DNA from: Stenotrophomonas sp. ESTM1D_MKCIP4_1
GTDB taxonomy: Bacteria > Pseudomonadota > Gammaproteobacteria > Xanthomonadales > Xanthomonadaceae
Length of the DNA stretch: 64,000 nt
Reading direction: 5' to 3'
Assembly (NCBI RefSeq): GCF_003086895.1
Contig: NZ_CP026004.1
Span: 4,298,684-4,362,683 of the forward strand
The notes beneath the pieces were generated by a model. It saw nothing but the letters and a program-made list of their open reading frames with translations. It was not told the origin of the DNA and did not search any database. Made by a program: the position numbers and the translations under genes. Positions 50,520 through 59,408 of the stretch are shown here, piece by piece; position 1 is the first letter of the stretch, and each line of letters starts with the position of its first letter.

Positions 50520-53192
50520 TCAGAACCGGTAGGTAAGGCTGGCCTTGTACGAGCGGCCGAACACCACGTTGGTACGCAGGCCCTCGTCGTAGCCGTCGAA
50601 GGTGCGCTGCTCGCTGTCCAGCAGGTTGTTGGCTTCCACCTTCAACGACAGGCGGTCGCTGAAATCGTAGCTCATCGACGCCGACAGATCCTTGTAGGTG
50701 TCGTTGAAGATGCCGGTGGCGGCGCTGGACAGGCCAACCAGATACTCATCGCGCCAGTTGTAGGCCACGCGGATGCCGAACGGGCCGTTCTCGTAGTAGC
50801 CGATCAGGTTGGCGTTGTTCTTCGACAGCCCGGGGAAGGTCATGGCGTTGCCGTTGATGTCGGTGATCGGCGTTTCCGAGTCGATCCACGTATAGGTGGC
50901 GACCACGCCGAAGCCATCGAGCATGCCGCTGAACGGCACCTGGGCCAGCAGCTCCACGCCCTTCACCTTGGCCTTGTCGCCGTTGATCTTGCGCAGCACC
51001 AGGTAGTTGATGTTGTTGTAGGTTTCCGCGCTCTGCCGCTGCACGATGAACGTCGACACGTCCTTGTAGAACAGGCCGGCCGAAAGCAGGCCCTGGCCAC
51101 CGTAGTACCACTCCAGCGACAGGTCGTACTGGGTGGCCTTGAACGGATCCAGGTCGGGTGCGCCGCCGCTGCCGGTGCCCGGCGAGGTCTGCACGCCGTT
51201 GCCATCGAACACCGCATTGTTGTTGAGGGTCACGCCATTGTTGAGGTCTTCGGTGTTGGGGAAGGCCACCACCTTGGCCGCACCACCGCGCAGCACCAGG
51301 CTGTCGGTGATCTGCAGCTTGGCCACGGCCGAGGGCAGGACTTCACGGTCGTCGCGGTCGAAGGTGGACGGGGTAAGCGTGCCGTTGCCACTGATCAGGT
51401 TGCCACGCGAGCTCAGGTCGCGGCCGACGAAGCGCACGCCGACGTTGCCGCCCAGTGCCATGCCGCTCACTTCGGTATCCCAGTTGAGCTTGGCATAAGC
51501 CTCCAGGAAGTCCTCGTCCACACGGAACGTGGCGGCGTAGGCCAGCGCGTTGTTGCGCGGGTCCAGGCACTGCGGGTTCTGCGAGATCTGCGGCACCGTG
51601 GTGAAGCTCTCGCAGCCACCGAAGGTACTGCGGAAAGCGCCAAGGTAGTCGCGCGGCAGGCCGCTGAATTCGCCGGGCAGGAAATCATTGTTGCTGTAGA
51701 CGCGGATGTACGGCGCCATCTGCGTGACCGGGATGCCACCGGCCGGACGGATATCCGCACGTAGCGGATCCTGCAGACTCTCCAGCCGGCTGAAGCGGGC
51801 GCCGAAATCCAGCGAGCGCAGCGGACCATCATCGAACGCCAGACTCCAATCGCTGCGCAGCGCGCGCGAATCGGTCCTGGCCCGCCAGTAGTTGTCGAAC
51901 ATGATGGTCATGCGCCACTGCGCCGGATCTGTCACATCCACGCCGCTGACGTTGAAGCTGCCGAAGTTGCCACTGCGCAGGTCGAAGTCGGTCACCGAGG
52001 TCAGCCCGGCCATCGGCGCCAGGCGCATGTAGCGCTGGTCGTACTTGGCGGTGGATCGGCCCCAGTCCAGTTCCACCGAACCGTCCAGCCGCTCGCCTAC
52101 GCGGAAGCTGGCGCGCAGCGCACTGGAGATCGTGTCCGAGTCGATATCCGCCGCTTCGGAGTTGAGCAGAACGGTGCCGGTGGAACGGCCAGCCAGCAGG
52201 ATGTCGTGTTCGGAATAAACCGCGTTGGTCAGGCCGGCCGATGGATTGAAGGCGATCCAGTAGCGGTCGCGCTCGGCCTTCTGCCGTGAGTAGAAGGTAT
52301 CCCATGTCAGCTCGACGCCATCGCTGGGGCGCCACTGCAGCACGGTGCTGACCCCGACCTTGGTGCGGTCGTCGTCAATGTTCTGCGCGCGCATGTCGGT
52401 GCTGCCGAAACGTGTGGTGCCCGGGCTGGCGGGGTCGGTGTAGCGGGCGTAGCCGGAGAAGGTGTCCAGGCCCTGCTGCACGACGTTGCGGCGACCGTAG
52501 GTGGCCGAGACCAGCGCGCCGAAACGCCGGTCCTCGCTGCGCCGCGATACCAGGCCAAAGGCATTGTGACCCCAGGCATCGGCCATTTCGTCGTAGGTGC
52601 CAGCCACGCTCACCACGTTCTGCTCGGCATCGCCGGACAGTGGCTGGCGGGTGTGGATGTCGACAATCCCGCCGAGGCCACCGCTGAGCTGGTCGGCACC
52701 GGCCAGCTTGGTCACTTCCAGCCGTGAGATCAGTTCTGACGGCACCAGCGAGAGCAGGCCGTAGGTCGACGTGGCCAGCTGGTCCAGGCCGTTGCCGCCG
52801 CGGCCGGTGGCATCGACGATCTGCCGCCCGTTGTAGAGCAGCACGTTTTCCTTCAGGCCGCGCACCAGGATGTCGCTGCCCTCGCCCATGCCGCGTTCCA
52901 GCTGCACACCGGCCACGCGGCCGAGCGATTCGGCCACATTGGTGTCCGGCAGCTTGCCGATGTCGTCAGCGACGATCGCATCGACAATCTGAGCCGAGTC
53001 GCGTTTCAGATCACGCGAGGCTTCCAGGCTGCCGCGGATGCCGACGACGCTGACGGCGTCGAGGGTCTGCGCCTGCTGCTGGCCCTCGCCGGTGGTGGTG
53101 GCCGGGGCCGTGTCCTGCGCCGATGCCAGCACGGGCATCAGCAGGCAGGTCCCCAGAGCGGTGAACAAGGTCGAACGTGGAAAACGATGCAT
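50520..53192 (-). CDS. TonB-dependent receptor (Xanthomonas/Caulobacter sugar-uptake type)
   Basis: 890 residues. Signal peptide MHRFPRSTLFTALGTCLLMP-VLASA, then a TonB-box-like region (TLDAVSVVGIRGSLEAS), the plug domain (DDIGKLPDTNVAESLGRVAG, SDILVRGLKENVLLYNGRQI) and a 22-strand barrel ending with an aromatic residue (YKASLTYRF). The plug motif GKLPDTNVAESL is typical of receptors for carbohydrates in this order. It heads the SDR-dgoK-dgoA operon (2-base gap). It probably imports a galactose-containing oligosaccharide or galactonate. Confidence 0.92.
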   Translation of the reverse strand: MHRFPRSTLFTALGTCLLMPVLASAQDTAPATTTGEGQQQAQTLDAVSVVGIRGSLEASRDLKRDSAQIVDAIVADDIGKLPDTNVAESLGRVAGVQLERGMGEGSDILVRGLKENVLLYNGRQIVDATGRGGNGLDQLATSTYGLLSLVPSELISRLEVTKLAGADQLSGGLGGIVDIHTRQPLSGDAEQNVVSVAGTYDEMADAWGHNAFGLVSRRSEDRRFGALVSATYGRRNVVQQGLDTFSGYARYTDPASPGTTRFGSTDMRAQNIDDDRTKVGVSTVLQWRPSDGVELTWDTFYSRQKAERDRYWIAFNPSAGLTNAVYSEHDILLAGRSTGTVLLNSEAADIDSDTISSALRASFRVGERLDGSVELDWGRSTAKYDQRYMRLAPMAGLTSVTDFDLRSGNFGSFNVSGVDVTDPAQWRMTIMFDNYWRARTDSRALRSDWSLAFDDGPLRSLDFGARFSRLESLQDPLRADIRPAGGIPVTQMAPYIRVYSNNDFLPGEFSGLPRDYLGAFRSTFGGCESFTTVPQISQNPQCLDPRNNALAYAATFRVDEDFLEAYAKLNWDTEVSGMALGGNVGVRFVGRDLSSRGNLISGNGTLTPSTFDRDDREVLPSAVAKLQITDSLVLRGGAAKVVAFPNTEDLNNGVTLNNNAVFDGNGVQTSPGTGSGGAPDLDPFKATQYDLSLEWYYGGQGLLSAGLFYKDVSTFIVQRQSAETYNNINYLVLRKINGDKAKVKGVELLAQVPFSGMLDGFGVVATYTWIDSETPITDINGNAMTFPGLSKNNANLIGYYENGPFGIRVAYNWRDEYLVGLSSAATGIFNDTYKDLSASMSYDFSDRLSLKVEANNLLDSEQRTFDGYDEGLRTNVVFGRSYKASLTYRF

Positions 53193-53349
53193 GGATCGGG
53201 CCCTCTCCCAAGGTTGGGATCCAGGCGGCACCGACCGGGACCGGCGCGGACCCTCCGTCCGCTGCCCCGCCCCACCCCGCTTGCCGAACTGCCACCTGGA
53301 TCCAGCGCTTTTCCGGTCGTTGCTGCTGCACTGCGACTTGGCAGTGGTG

Positions 53350-53364
53350 TAGCTAATATAGCAA
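53350..53364. promoter_or_regulatory. Candidate IclR-family operator, divergent promoter
   Basis: TAGCTA-ATA-TAGCAA, a 6-3-6 palindrome with one mismatch, sits in the 296-base gap between the TonB receptor (start 53192, minus) and the DapA-family gene (start 53489, plus). Closely related sequences are upstream of the MFS gene (57046) and the IclR gene (57850). The rest of the gap shows no other named element. Confidence 0.6.
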
Positions 53365-53488
53365 TATGATTTTGCCGCGCACGCTGCACCGCAGCGAAGA
53401 ATGACGGTTCCTTTGCGGCAAAAGCTGGAACCTCCCCCCCATGGTGTTGCTACATACGGCACACCCTTTCCAACAAGGATCCGGCGCA

Positions 53489-54421
53489 ATGGCCGCTCTT
53501 CAAGGTGTCTTCCCGATTCTTCCTACGATCTTCGACGCGCGGGGCGCGGTGGACGAAGCCGGTACCCAGGGGGTGTTCGAGTACCTGCTGGCCGCCGGTG
53601 CTGCGGGGGTGGTCTTCCCCGGCCTGGCCAGCGAATACGACATGCTGGACGTGGAGGAGCGACTGCACCTGACCGCCTGCATCGGCCGCTGGAACAACGG
53701 TCGCGTGCCGTTCATCGTGGGCGGCAGTGCGAAGACGCTGGACGATGCCGTGCGCCTGACCCGTGCCGGTGGCGATGCTGGCGCGGCGGCGGCCATGGTA
53801 CTGACCCCGCACACGCTGGCCGGCGACAGCGAAGGCATGGCCGCGTTCTTCACCCGCCTGGGCGAGGAGTCGGGCCTGCCCATCATGCTGCAGAACGCAC
53901 CGCCACCGATGGGGGTCGGCCTGGGCGTGGATGCGCTGCTGGCGCTGGCCACGCAGGTGCCGGCCATCGCCTACGTCAAGGAAGAAACGATGCCGTCGGG
54001 GCATCGCATCACCGCATTGTCCGAACGTGCCGGCGATGCCGTGCAGGCGGTGTTCGGCGGTGCCGGCGCGCGATATGTGCTGGATGAACTGGCACGCGGC
54101 GCGGTAGGCACCATGCCGGCCTGCGAGATCACCGAAGTCCATGTGGCCATGCTGGCCGCGCATGCCGCCGGCGATCACGAACGCGCACGGGTCCTGTTCG
54201 AGCGCACGCTGCCGCTGCTGAGCATGCAGGCGGTGTTCCGCTGGCGGCTGACCAAGGCCGTGCTGCTGCGCCGGGGCATCATTGATTGCGAACATGTCCG
54301 CGCACCCGGGCCGGCCCTGGATGCCTGGGACCGCCGCGAACTGGATACCCTGTTGGCACGCATCGCCGACCTGCTGCCGTTGGACATCGTGCCCGGCCGC
54401 CCACAACGGAACCCTGCATGA
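53489..54421 (+). CDS. DapA-family (dihydrodipicolinate synthase-like) lyase, probably 2-keto-3-deoxy sugar-acid aldolase
   Basis: 310 residues, TIM barrel. VFPILPTIFDARGAVD opens it, GLASEYDMLDVEERL is the GxxxE loop, and the Schiff-base lysine is K164 in YVKEETMPSG. The Tyr of the usual YNxP motif is replaced: PIMLQNAPPP has Gln135, so chemistry may differ from DapA. It might cleave an unphosphorylated 2-keto-3-deoxy acid, bypassing DgoK. It is translationally coupled to the following dehydratase (ATGA overlap). Confidence 0.82.
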   Translation: MAALQGVFPILPTIFDARGAVDEAGTQGVFEYLLAAGAAGVVFPGLASEYDMLDVEERLHLTACIGRWNNGRVPFIVGGSAKTLDDAVRLTRAGGDAGAAAAMVLTPHTLAGDSEGMAAFFTRLGEESGLPIMLQNAPPPMGVGLGVDALLALATQVPAIAYVKEETMPSGHRITALSERAGDAVQAVFGGAGARYVLDELARGAVGTMPACEITEVHVAMLAAHAAGDHERARVLFERTLPLLSMQAVFRWRLTKAVLLRRGIIDCEHVRAPGPALDAWDRRELDTLLARIADLLPLDIVPGRPQRNPA

Positions 54422-55587
54422 GCGCCGTCACCCGCGTCGAGACCTTCATCCTCACCGTGCCGCGCAGCACCCCCTATCTGGGGCCGCTGGGCGAAGGTGA
54501 GCGGGTGAACGCACGTGGCTATCTGGTACGCCGGGGCAACGGCACGTTGTACCCCACCGTGGACCGCTCGGTGCTGGTGCGGGTCACCACCGCCGACGGC
54601 GGTGTCGGCTGGGGTGAGACGTATGGCATCTGCGCACCGCGCGCCACATGCGAAATCATCAATGACCTGCTGGCACCGGAACTGCTGGGTCGCGAGCCGG
54701 CAGACGTCGAGACGATCTGGGATGATCTCTACGGTCTGATGCGTGTGCGCGGTTGCAGCAGCGGCTTCCACACCGATGCCATCGCCGCACTGGACATCGC
54801 GCTGTGGGACCTGCGCGCGCGTGCCGCCGACCGGCCACTGTGGTCGCTGCTCGGCGAGCGGCGCCATGAGCGCATCGCCGGCTACGTGTCCGGCCTGCCT
54901 GCGGCCACGCTGGACGAGAAGGTGGCGATGGCGCGCACGTTCCAGCAGCAGGGCCATACCGCCTTCAAGGTGCATGCGGTGGTCAGCCATGAGGGGATTG
55001 CCGAAGAGCTGGCCGCCCTGCGCCAGGCACTGGGCGCGGACGCCGAGCTGATGGTGGACCTGCACTGGAAGTTCGACCTGCAAGGCGCGCTTCAGCTGGC
55101 CCACCAGCTGCAACCGGTGAATCTGACCTTCATCGAGGCACCGCTGAAGCCGGAAGACGCGCCGGGGCTGGTCACACTGGGTCAACGGAGTCCGATACCG
55201 GTGGCCGCCGGCGAAGAATGGCCGACGGACCATGTGGCCAGGCCGCGCGTGGAAGGTGGCAGCCTGGCCTATGTGCAACCGGAGATGGGCCACACCGGCA
55301 TCACCCAGTTCCTGCGCATCGCGCGCCTGGCAGCTGCCCATGGGGTGCAGGTGGCACCGCACGCCACCATCGGCGGCGGCATCTTCATGGCCGCCAGCCT
55401 GCACGCATCGGCTGTTGTCGAAGGCCTGTGGCGGCACGAGTGGCAGCACTCGATCTTCTCGCGCTCGGTGCAGATGCTGGATACCGACATGGCCTATGCG
55501 CAGGATGGCTACCGCCTGCCCAGCGGCGCCGGCCTGGGTGCCGTGCCCAACGCGGCGTTCTGGCAACACGCCGAAGCCGTGACCTGA
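54418..55587 (+). CDS. Enolase-superfamily sugar-acid dehydratase, galactonate-dehydratase-like
   Basis: 389 residues, mandelate racemase/muconate lactonising fold. N-terminal capping domain (VETFILTVP, GWGETYG), then barrel residues K184-x-H186 (AFKVHAV), D214-x-H216 in MVDLHW, E240 in FIEAPL, E266 in AAGEEW and H315 in APHATIGG. The D-x-H pair is shared with E. coli DgoD (galactonate dehydratase). With dgoK and dgoA nearby, dehydration of galactonate to 2-keto-3-deoxygalactonate is the most economical reading. Substrate not proven. Confidence 0.82.
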   Translation: MSAVTRVETFILTVPRSTPYLGPLGEGERVNARGYLVRRGNGTLYPTVDRSVLVRVTTADGGVGWGETYGICAPRATCEIINDLLAPELLGREPADVETIWDDLYGLMRVRGCSSGFHTDAIAALDIALWDLRARAADRPLWSLLGERRHERIAGYVSGLPAATLDEKVAMARTFQQQGHTAFKVHAVVSHEGIAEELAALRQALGADAELMVDLHWKFDLQGALQLAHQLQPVNLTFIEAPLKPEDAPGLVTLGQRSPIPVAAGEEWPTDHVARPRVEGGSLAYVQPEMGHTGITQFLRIARLAAAHGVQVAPHATIGGGIFMAASLHASAVVEGLWRHEWQHSIFSRSVQMLDTDMAYAQDGYRLPSGAGLGAVPNAAFWQHAEAVT

Positions 55588-55602
55588 CCTGCCTTCGCTT
55601 TT

Positions 55603-55692
55603 GTAGCGTCGAGCTTGCTCGACTGCTCCTGCTTCGTAGAGTCGAGCTTGCTCGACCGAGGAACAGGCGGTCGAGCATGGCTCGACGCTGCA
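55603..55692. repeat. Three GTAG REP/SMAG-like units, two direct and one inverted
   Basis: GTAGCGTCGAGCTTGCTCGACTG at 55603-55625, GTAGAGTCGAGCTTGCTCGACCG at 55636-55658, and the inverted variant CGGTCGAGCATGGCTCGACGCTG ending near 55692. They fill the convergent gap between the dehydratase and the MFS gene (minus). Confidence 0.85.
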
Positions 55693-55701
55693 CAGAGCGA
55701 G

Positions 55702-56991
55702 CTACGCCGACTGTTGCCCCACCAGGGTCATCGGCGAACGCCGCGCCTGGCGCAGTGCGATCCATGCCAGCACCACTGCGGTCGGATGCAGCACTGCCAT
55801 CAACACAAAGGCGCGGTCGAAGTTGCCACCGGCCACCAACTGCCCGACCACCTGCGCCGACACCATGCCGCCCAGCGCACTGCCGCAACCCACCAGCCCC
55901 GCCACTGACGCGATGTAGCGCGAGGGGAAAAGATCCACCGTCATCGTGGTCAGATTGATCTGGTAGGTGAGGTGGGCGAACGTGACCAGGCAAGCCAGGC
56001 CGAGCAGCACCGGAATCGGTGGATGCAGGGCGACGAATATGCCCACCGGCGCCAGGCATGCCGCGCCGATCATTGTGCGCAGGCGGGCCTGCACCGGATC
56101 CATGCCGCGCTTTACCAGGCCACCGGAAATCAGGCCACCGCCAACGCTGCCGATGTCGGCGGCCACGTAGACGATCCAGGCCAGCGACGCGACCGCCATC
56201 AGGCTCATGCCGCGTGCATCCCCCAGGTACTTGGGGAACCAGAACAGGTAGAAATACCAGACCGGGTCAGCCACTGCGCGCGAGGCGACCAGCGCCCACA
56301 CCGTGCGGTCGCGCGCCAGCCGGCCCCAGACACCTTTCATGCTCGGCGGCGTCGGCGCGGGCACGGTCTCGCTGGTCGCAGGCACATCGTCGGCGCTGGC
56401 GGCCACGGCAGTGGCCTGCTTGCCGGCGCCGCGTGGATAGGCCCACCACCAGCCGATCATCCACACCAGGCCCGCCAGGCCGGTGATCCAGAACGCCGCA
56501 CGCCAGCCGTAGGCGATGGCGATGCCGCCGATCAGCGGCGGGGCCAGCGTGGCGCCGATCATCGCCCCAGCGGTGTACAGGCCCAGCGCAAGGCCCCGCT
56601 GCCGGGGTGGAAACTGTTCGGACACCACTTTGGTGCCCACCGTGTAGTTGCCCGGTTCACCCAGCCCCAGCGCGAAGCGCGCCGCACCCAGCTCGACGGC
56701 ACTGCGTACAAAGCCGGTGGCGATGTTGGCCAACGACCACCAGCCGACAAAGAGCAGCAGCGCCACGCGTGCTCCCAGCCAGTCGGTAACGCGTCCGGCC
56801 ATGACATAGGCGGCGGCGTAGGCAAACAGGAAGACCTGCACCACCCGTGCGTACTCGATGTCGGACATGTCCAGGTCGGCCTGGATGGTGGTGGCCAGGA
56901 TCGACAGCGCCTGCCGGTCGAGATAGTTGATGACGGTGGAAAAGAACAGCAGCCCCAGCAGGACCCACTTGGTCTTGCCCGACCCGCTCAT
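55702..56991 (-). CDS. MFS transporter of the anion:cation symporter family (hexuronate/galactonate type)
   Basis: 429 residues, 12 membrane helices. FFSTVINYLDRQALSILATT is the signature of ExuT/GudP/DgoT-type transporters, then GARVALLLFVGWWSLAN and ARFALGLGEPGNYTVGTKVV. The central loop carries a low-complexity stretch (AASADDVPATSETVPAPTPP). It would import the sugar acid across the inner membrane with protons. ATG 56991 was preferred to a GTG three codons upstream. A putative operator lies 55 bases upstream. Confidence 0.9.
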   Translation of the reverse strand: MSGSGKTKWVLLGLLFFSTVINYLDRQALSILATTIQADLDMSDIEYARVVQVFLFAYAAAYVMAGRVTDWLGARVALLLFVGWWSLANIATGFVRSAVELGAARFALGLGEPGNYTVGTKVVSEQFPPRQRGLALGLYTAGAMIGATLAPPLIGGIAIAYGWRAAFWITGLAGLVWMIGWWWAYPRGAGKQATAVAASADDVPATSETVPAPTPPSMKGVWGRLARDRTVWALVASRAVADPVWYFYLFWFPKYLGDARGMSLMAVASLAWIVYVAADIGSVGGGLISGGLVKRGMDPVQARLRTMIGAACLAPVGIFVALHPPIPVLLGLACLVTFAHLTYQINLTTMTVDLFPSRYIASVAGLVGCGSALGGMVSAQVVGQLVAGGNFDRAFVLMAVLHPTAVVLAWIALRQARRSPMTLVGQQSA

Positions 56992-57045
56992 GCCTGCCAC
57001 CGCTTGGCCATCGACGACGCCTCCCTATCGGAAGGCTGCAACGTA

Positions 57046-57060
57046 TTGCTATTGTAGCAA
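57046..57060. promoter_or_regulatory. Candidate IclR-family operator upstream of the MFS gene
   Basis: TTGCTA-TTG-TAGCAA is a perfect 6-3-6 palindrome, 55 bases ahead of the MFS start and 40 bases beyond the IclR stop. It is the best match of the three sites and probably the closest to consensus. Confidence 0.65.
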
Positions 57061-57099
57061 CAGGTCAAGTCGCACTGCGGCAGGCCTGGCCGGTATGCC

Positions 57100-57819
57100 T
57101 CAGCCGATCTCGGCCGCCGCCGTACGCAGGGCTGCCACCAGTTCACCGGTGGCCGATTCGGGAATCCAGCCGGACATGGCGATGCCGGCGTGCACCGGAT
57201 CCCCCATGGCGATGGCCACGATATGGTGGTCGCGTTCGTCGGCCACGTGCACCCGGGCGTGGCCCTGAGCGCGGGTCACCGCCAGGGTTGCCAGCAACTG
57301 CTCGATGCCCTCGGGGAACATCGGAATCGGCTTGTCCTGATAGATCTCGCGCACGTCGTCATCGCTCAGCTGGGCCAGCAGCACGATGCCGATGCCGCTG
57401 GTGGTGGCCGGCAACAGGCCGATACGGCCCAGGCCGCGAGCCGCCTCGATGCCCGGCGGTGCATGGAACAGGTAGCTGACGCTGTCGTTCCACAGCACGC
57501 CCAGCGCCACGGTGTGGCCGAAGCGGCGCAGGCTTTCCAGCACCGGCAGGGCGCGGCGGATCAGCCCGGAGGCGAACAGGCTCTGCGCGGCCAGCACGTG
57601 CATGCCAGGGCCGGCGGTGTATTTGCGGTCGGCGGTCTGCCGCGCGATGCCCAGATAAGCCAGGGTCTTGAGCAGGCGGTTGACCCGCGTCGGGTTGGCG
57701 TCGAGCTGGCGGGCCAGTTCACGGCAACCGACCGGTTCGGGCGACGACGCCAGCGCCTGCAGAGTGGCGATGCCATCAATCAGGCTCTGGTTGGGCTGGG
57801 CATTGGGCTTGGTTCGCAT
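57100..57819 (-). CDS. IclR-family transcriptional regulator
   Basis: 239 residues from ATG 57819. The N-terminal winged helix, LIDGIATLQALASSPEPVG with CRELARQLDANPTRVNRLLKT-type recognition helix, is followed by the IclR effector domain (VALGVLWNDSVSYLFHAPPG, LPATTSGIGIVLLAQL, and HIVAIAMGDPVHAGIAMSGW). It binds a small acid, often a pathway intermediate. Its position at the end of the galactonate island and the shared palindromes make it the likely local repressor. The extended frame to 58368 is an artefact. Confidence 0.9.
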   Translation of the reverse strand: MRTKPNAQPNQSLIDGIATLQALASSPEPVGCRELARQLDANPTRVNRLLKTLAYLGIARQTADRKYTAGPGMHVLAAQSLFASGLIRRALPVLESLRRFGHTVALGVLWNDSVSYLFHAPPGIEAARGLGRIGLLPATTSGIGIVLLAQLSDDDVREIYQDKPIPMFPEGIEQLLATLAVTRAQGHARVHVADERDHHIVAIAMGDPVHAGIAMSGWIPESATGELVAALRTAAAEIG

Positions 57820-57849
57820 GCAGGAAGCGTACTGGGCGGCCCCGTGCAA

Positions 57850-57864
57850 TGCCACCAATAGCAA
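57850..57864. promoter_or_regulatory. Candidate IclR-family operator at its own promoter
   Basis: TGCCAC-CAA-TAGCAA, 31 bases ahead of the IclR start. One arm (TAGCAA) is identical to the other two sites and the other arm is degenerate. It fits autoregulation, or control of the divergent glycosyltransferase whose start is at 57936. Confidence 0.5.
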
Positions 57865-57935
57865 CACGAGAGATCGTTCGCACGGCCTTCTGCGACCTGC
57901 GGCAATACTGGCGCCCCCCACCCACAAAGCCCCCG

Positions 57936-59174
57936 ATGCGACTGCTGGCCCTGACCTATGGAACCGAAGGCGACACCCGGCCGCTGGTGATGCTGTGCCA
58001 TGGGCTGCGCCAGGCGGGCCACGAGGTGATGCTGCTGGCCGAGCAGGGCACGCTGGGAAGCGCGCGGGAGCTGGACGTGCCGCATGCGGCGCTGGAAGGC
58101 GACATCCACGACGAAGTGGTGGCGCTGGTGGCGCGCGGCAACAACCTGGCTGCCGCTTCGCGCGGGCTGGCGCGGATGGCCGGCCGCCACGTGCCGGCGT
58201 GGATGGCGCAGGCCGATGCGGCCGCGGCCGGCTGCGATGCGGTGTTGACGGGCGGCTTGGCGGCCCTGGTGGGCCTGAGCGTGGCCGAACGGCGCGGCCT
58301 GCCGGCCATCGGTACCGGCATGATTCCGCTGACCCCGACGCGCGCGTTCGCGTCGCCCTTCCTGCCACCCCTGCCGCTGCCGGGCGCCCTGCGCCGGGCC
58401 AGCTACGGGCTGGTCAACCAGACGGTCTGGCGCACCTTCCGTAAGCCGATCAACGCGGCGCGCGCCACGCTGGGGCAAGCGCCGCGTCGCACGCTGTGGA
58501 CCGGTCTGCCCATGCTGTACGGCATTTCGCCGCAGCTGCTGCCACCCCCTGCGGACTGGCCGGCCGACCACGTGGTCTGCGGGCAGTGGCGGATGCCCGA
58601 ACAACCGTGGTCGCCGCCCGCCGACCTGCAGGCCTTCCTCGACGCCGGTCCTGCGCCGGTCTATCTCGGCTTCGGTAGCATGACCGGCTTCGACCGCGAG
58701 CATGTGCTGCCCGCCTTGCTGCAGGCACTGGCGCCGCGCCGCGTGCTGCTGTTTCCGGGCTGGGCCGGATTGCCCTCGGGTGCATTGCCCGCGAACGTGT
58801 TCGTGCTCGGCCCGACACCGCACGAAGCCTTGTTCCCGCGCTGCGCGATGGCCATCCACCATGGCGGCAGCGGCACGACGCACTCGGCCTGCCGCGCCGG
58901 CATTCCTTCGCTGGTGATGCCCTTTGCCGCCGATCAGTTCTTCTGGGCACGGCGCCTTCAGGCGCTGGGCGTGGCACCTGCACCGTTGTCAGCCAAGCGG
59001 TTGCACGCGGCCACGCTGGCGGCGGCAATTGCGTTCGCCGAGGACAGCACTGCGCGTGCACGCGCCGCGGCACTGGGCGTGGCAATGGCCACAGAAGATG
59101 GAGTGGCCACTGCGATCGCCGCGATTGACGCAACTCGACCTTACGGCCAAACAGACGTTGCTGTAGAACCTTGA
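57936..59174 (+). CDS. GT1-family glycosyltransferase (sterol/flavonoid glucosyltransferase type)
   Basis: 412 residues from ATG 57936. The GT-B N-terminal fold starts MRLLALTYGTEGDTRPLVML, which is typical of the COG1819 group. The nucleotide-sugar domain is near the C-terminus: VYLGFGSMTGFDREHVL, then PHEALFPRCAMAIHHGGSGT and SLVMPFAADQFFWARRL (PSPG-like). It would glycosylate a lipid or secondary metabolite. It is divergent from iclR and has no pathway genes next to it; a link to the pigment cluster 32 kb away is not supported. Confidence 0.88.
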   Translation: MRLLALTYGTEGDTRPLVMLCHGLRQAGHEVMLLAEQGTLGSARELDVPHAALEGDIHDEVVALVARGNNLAAASRGLARMAGRHVPAWMAQADAAAAGCDAVLTGGLAALVGLSVAERRGLPAIGTGMIPLTPTRAFASPFLPPLPLPGALRRASYGLVNQTVWRTFRKPINAARATLGQAPRRTLWTGLPMLYGISPQLLPPPADWPADHVVCGQWRMPEQPWSPPADLQAFLDAGPAPVYLGFGSMTGFDREHVLPALLQALAPRRVLLFPGWAGLPSGALPANVFVLGPTPHEALFPRCAMAIHHGGSGTTHSACRAGIPSLVMPFAADQFFWARRLQALGVAPAPLSAKRLHAATLAAAIAFAEDSTARARAAALGVAMATEDGVATAIAAIDATRPYGQTDVAVEP

Positions 59175-59250
59175 GCTGGCTCTACCAAAGGAGATGTGCA
59201 GCCCATGAAGCCCTCGGGTGAACAGAGCCAAGGGGCCTTTGGCCGGCAAC

Positions 59251-59318
59251 AAAAAAACCCCGGACCCATCACTCACGAGAAGCATGTGAGGAGAGGAGTT
59301 GACCGGGGTATGCGTCGA
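59251..59318 (-). ncRNA. Structured minus-strand RNA or long terminator
   Basis: On the minus strand CCCCGG pairs with CCGGGG across about 40 bases that hold an inner hairpin (CTCAC ... GTGAG) and a C/U-rich single strand (TCAACTCCTCTCC). Seven T residues follow. It lies about 90 bases beyond the exonuclease gene. A weak promoter-like pair (TTGAAC, 17 bases, TGGCAT) precedes it. It is either the 3' end of the exonuclease mRNA or a short independent RNA of about 65 nucleotides. Confidence 0.5.
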
Positions 59319-59408
59319 GGATGCCAGGGGGAAATCAAACCATGTTCAAGAGCCCGCGCTGGGCATCGCTCATCGCTGGGCAGGCATAGATCCGGCCATC
59401 AGCCGCAA

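Noticed and set aside
57936..59174. Linking the GT1 glycosyltransferase to aryl-polyene sugar transfer
   Set aside because: It lies about 32 kb from the pigment operon, which has its own GT2 gene, and no shared regulation is visible.
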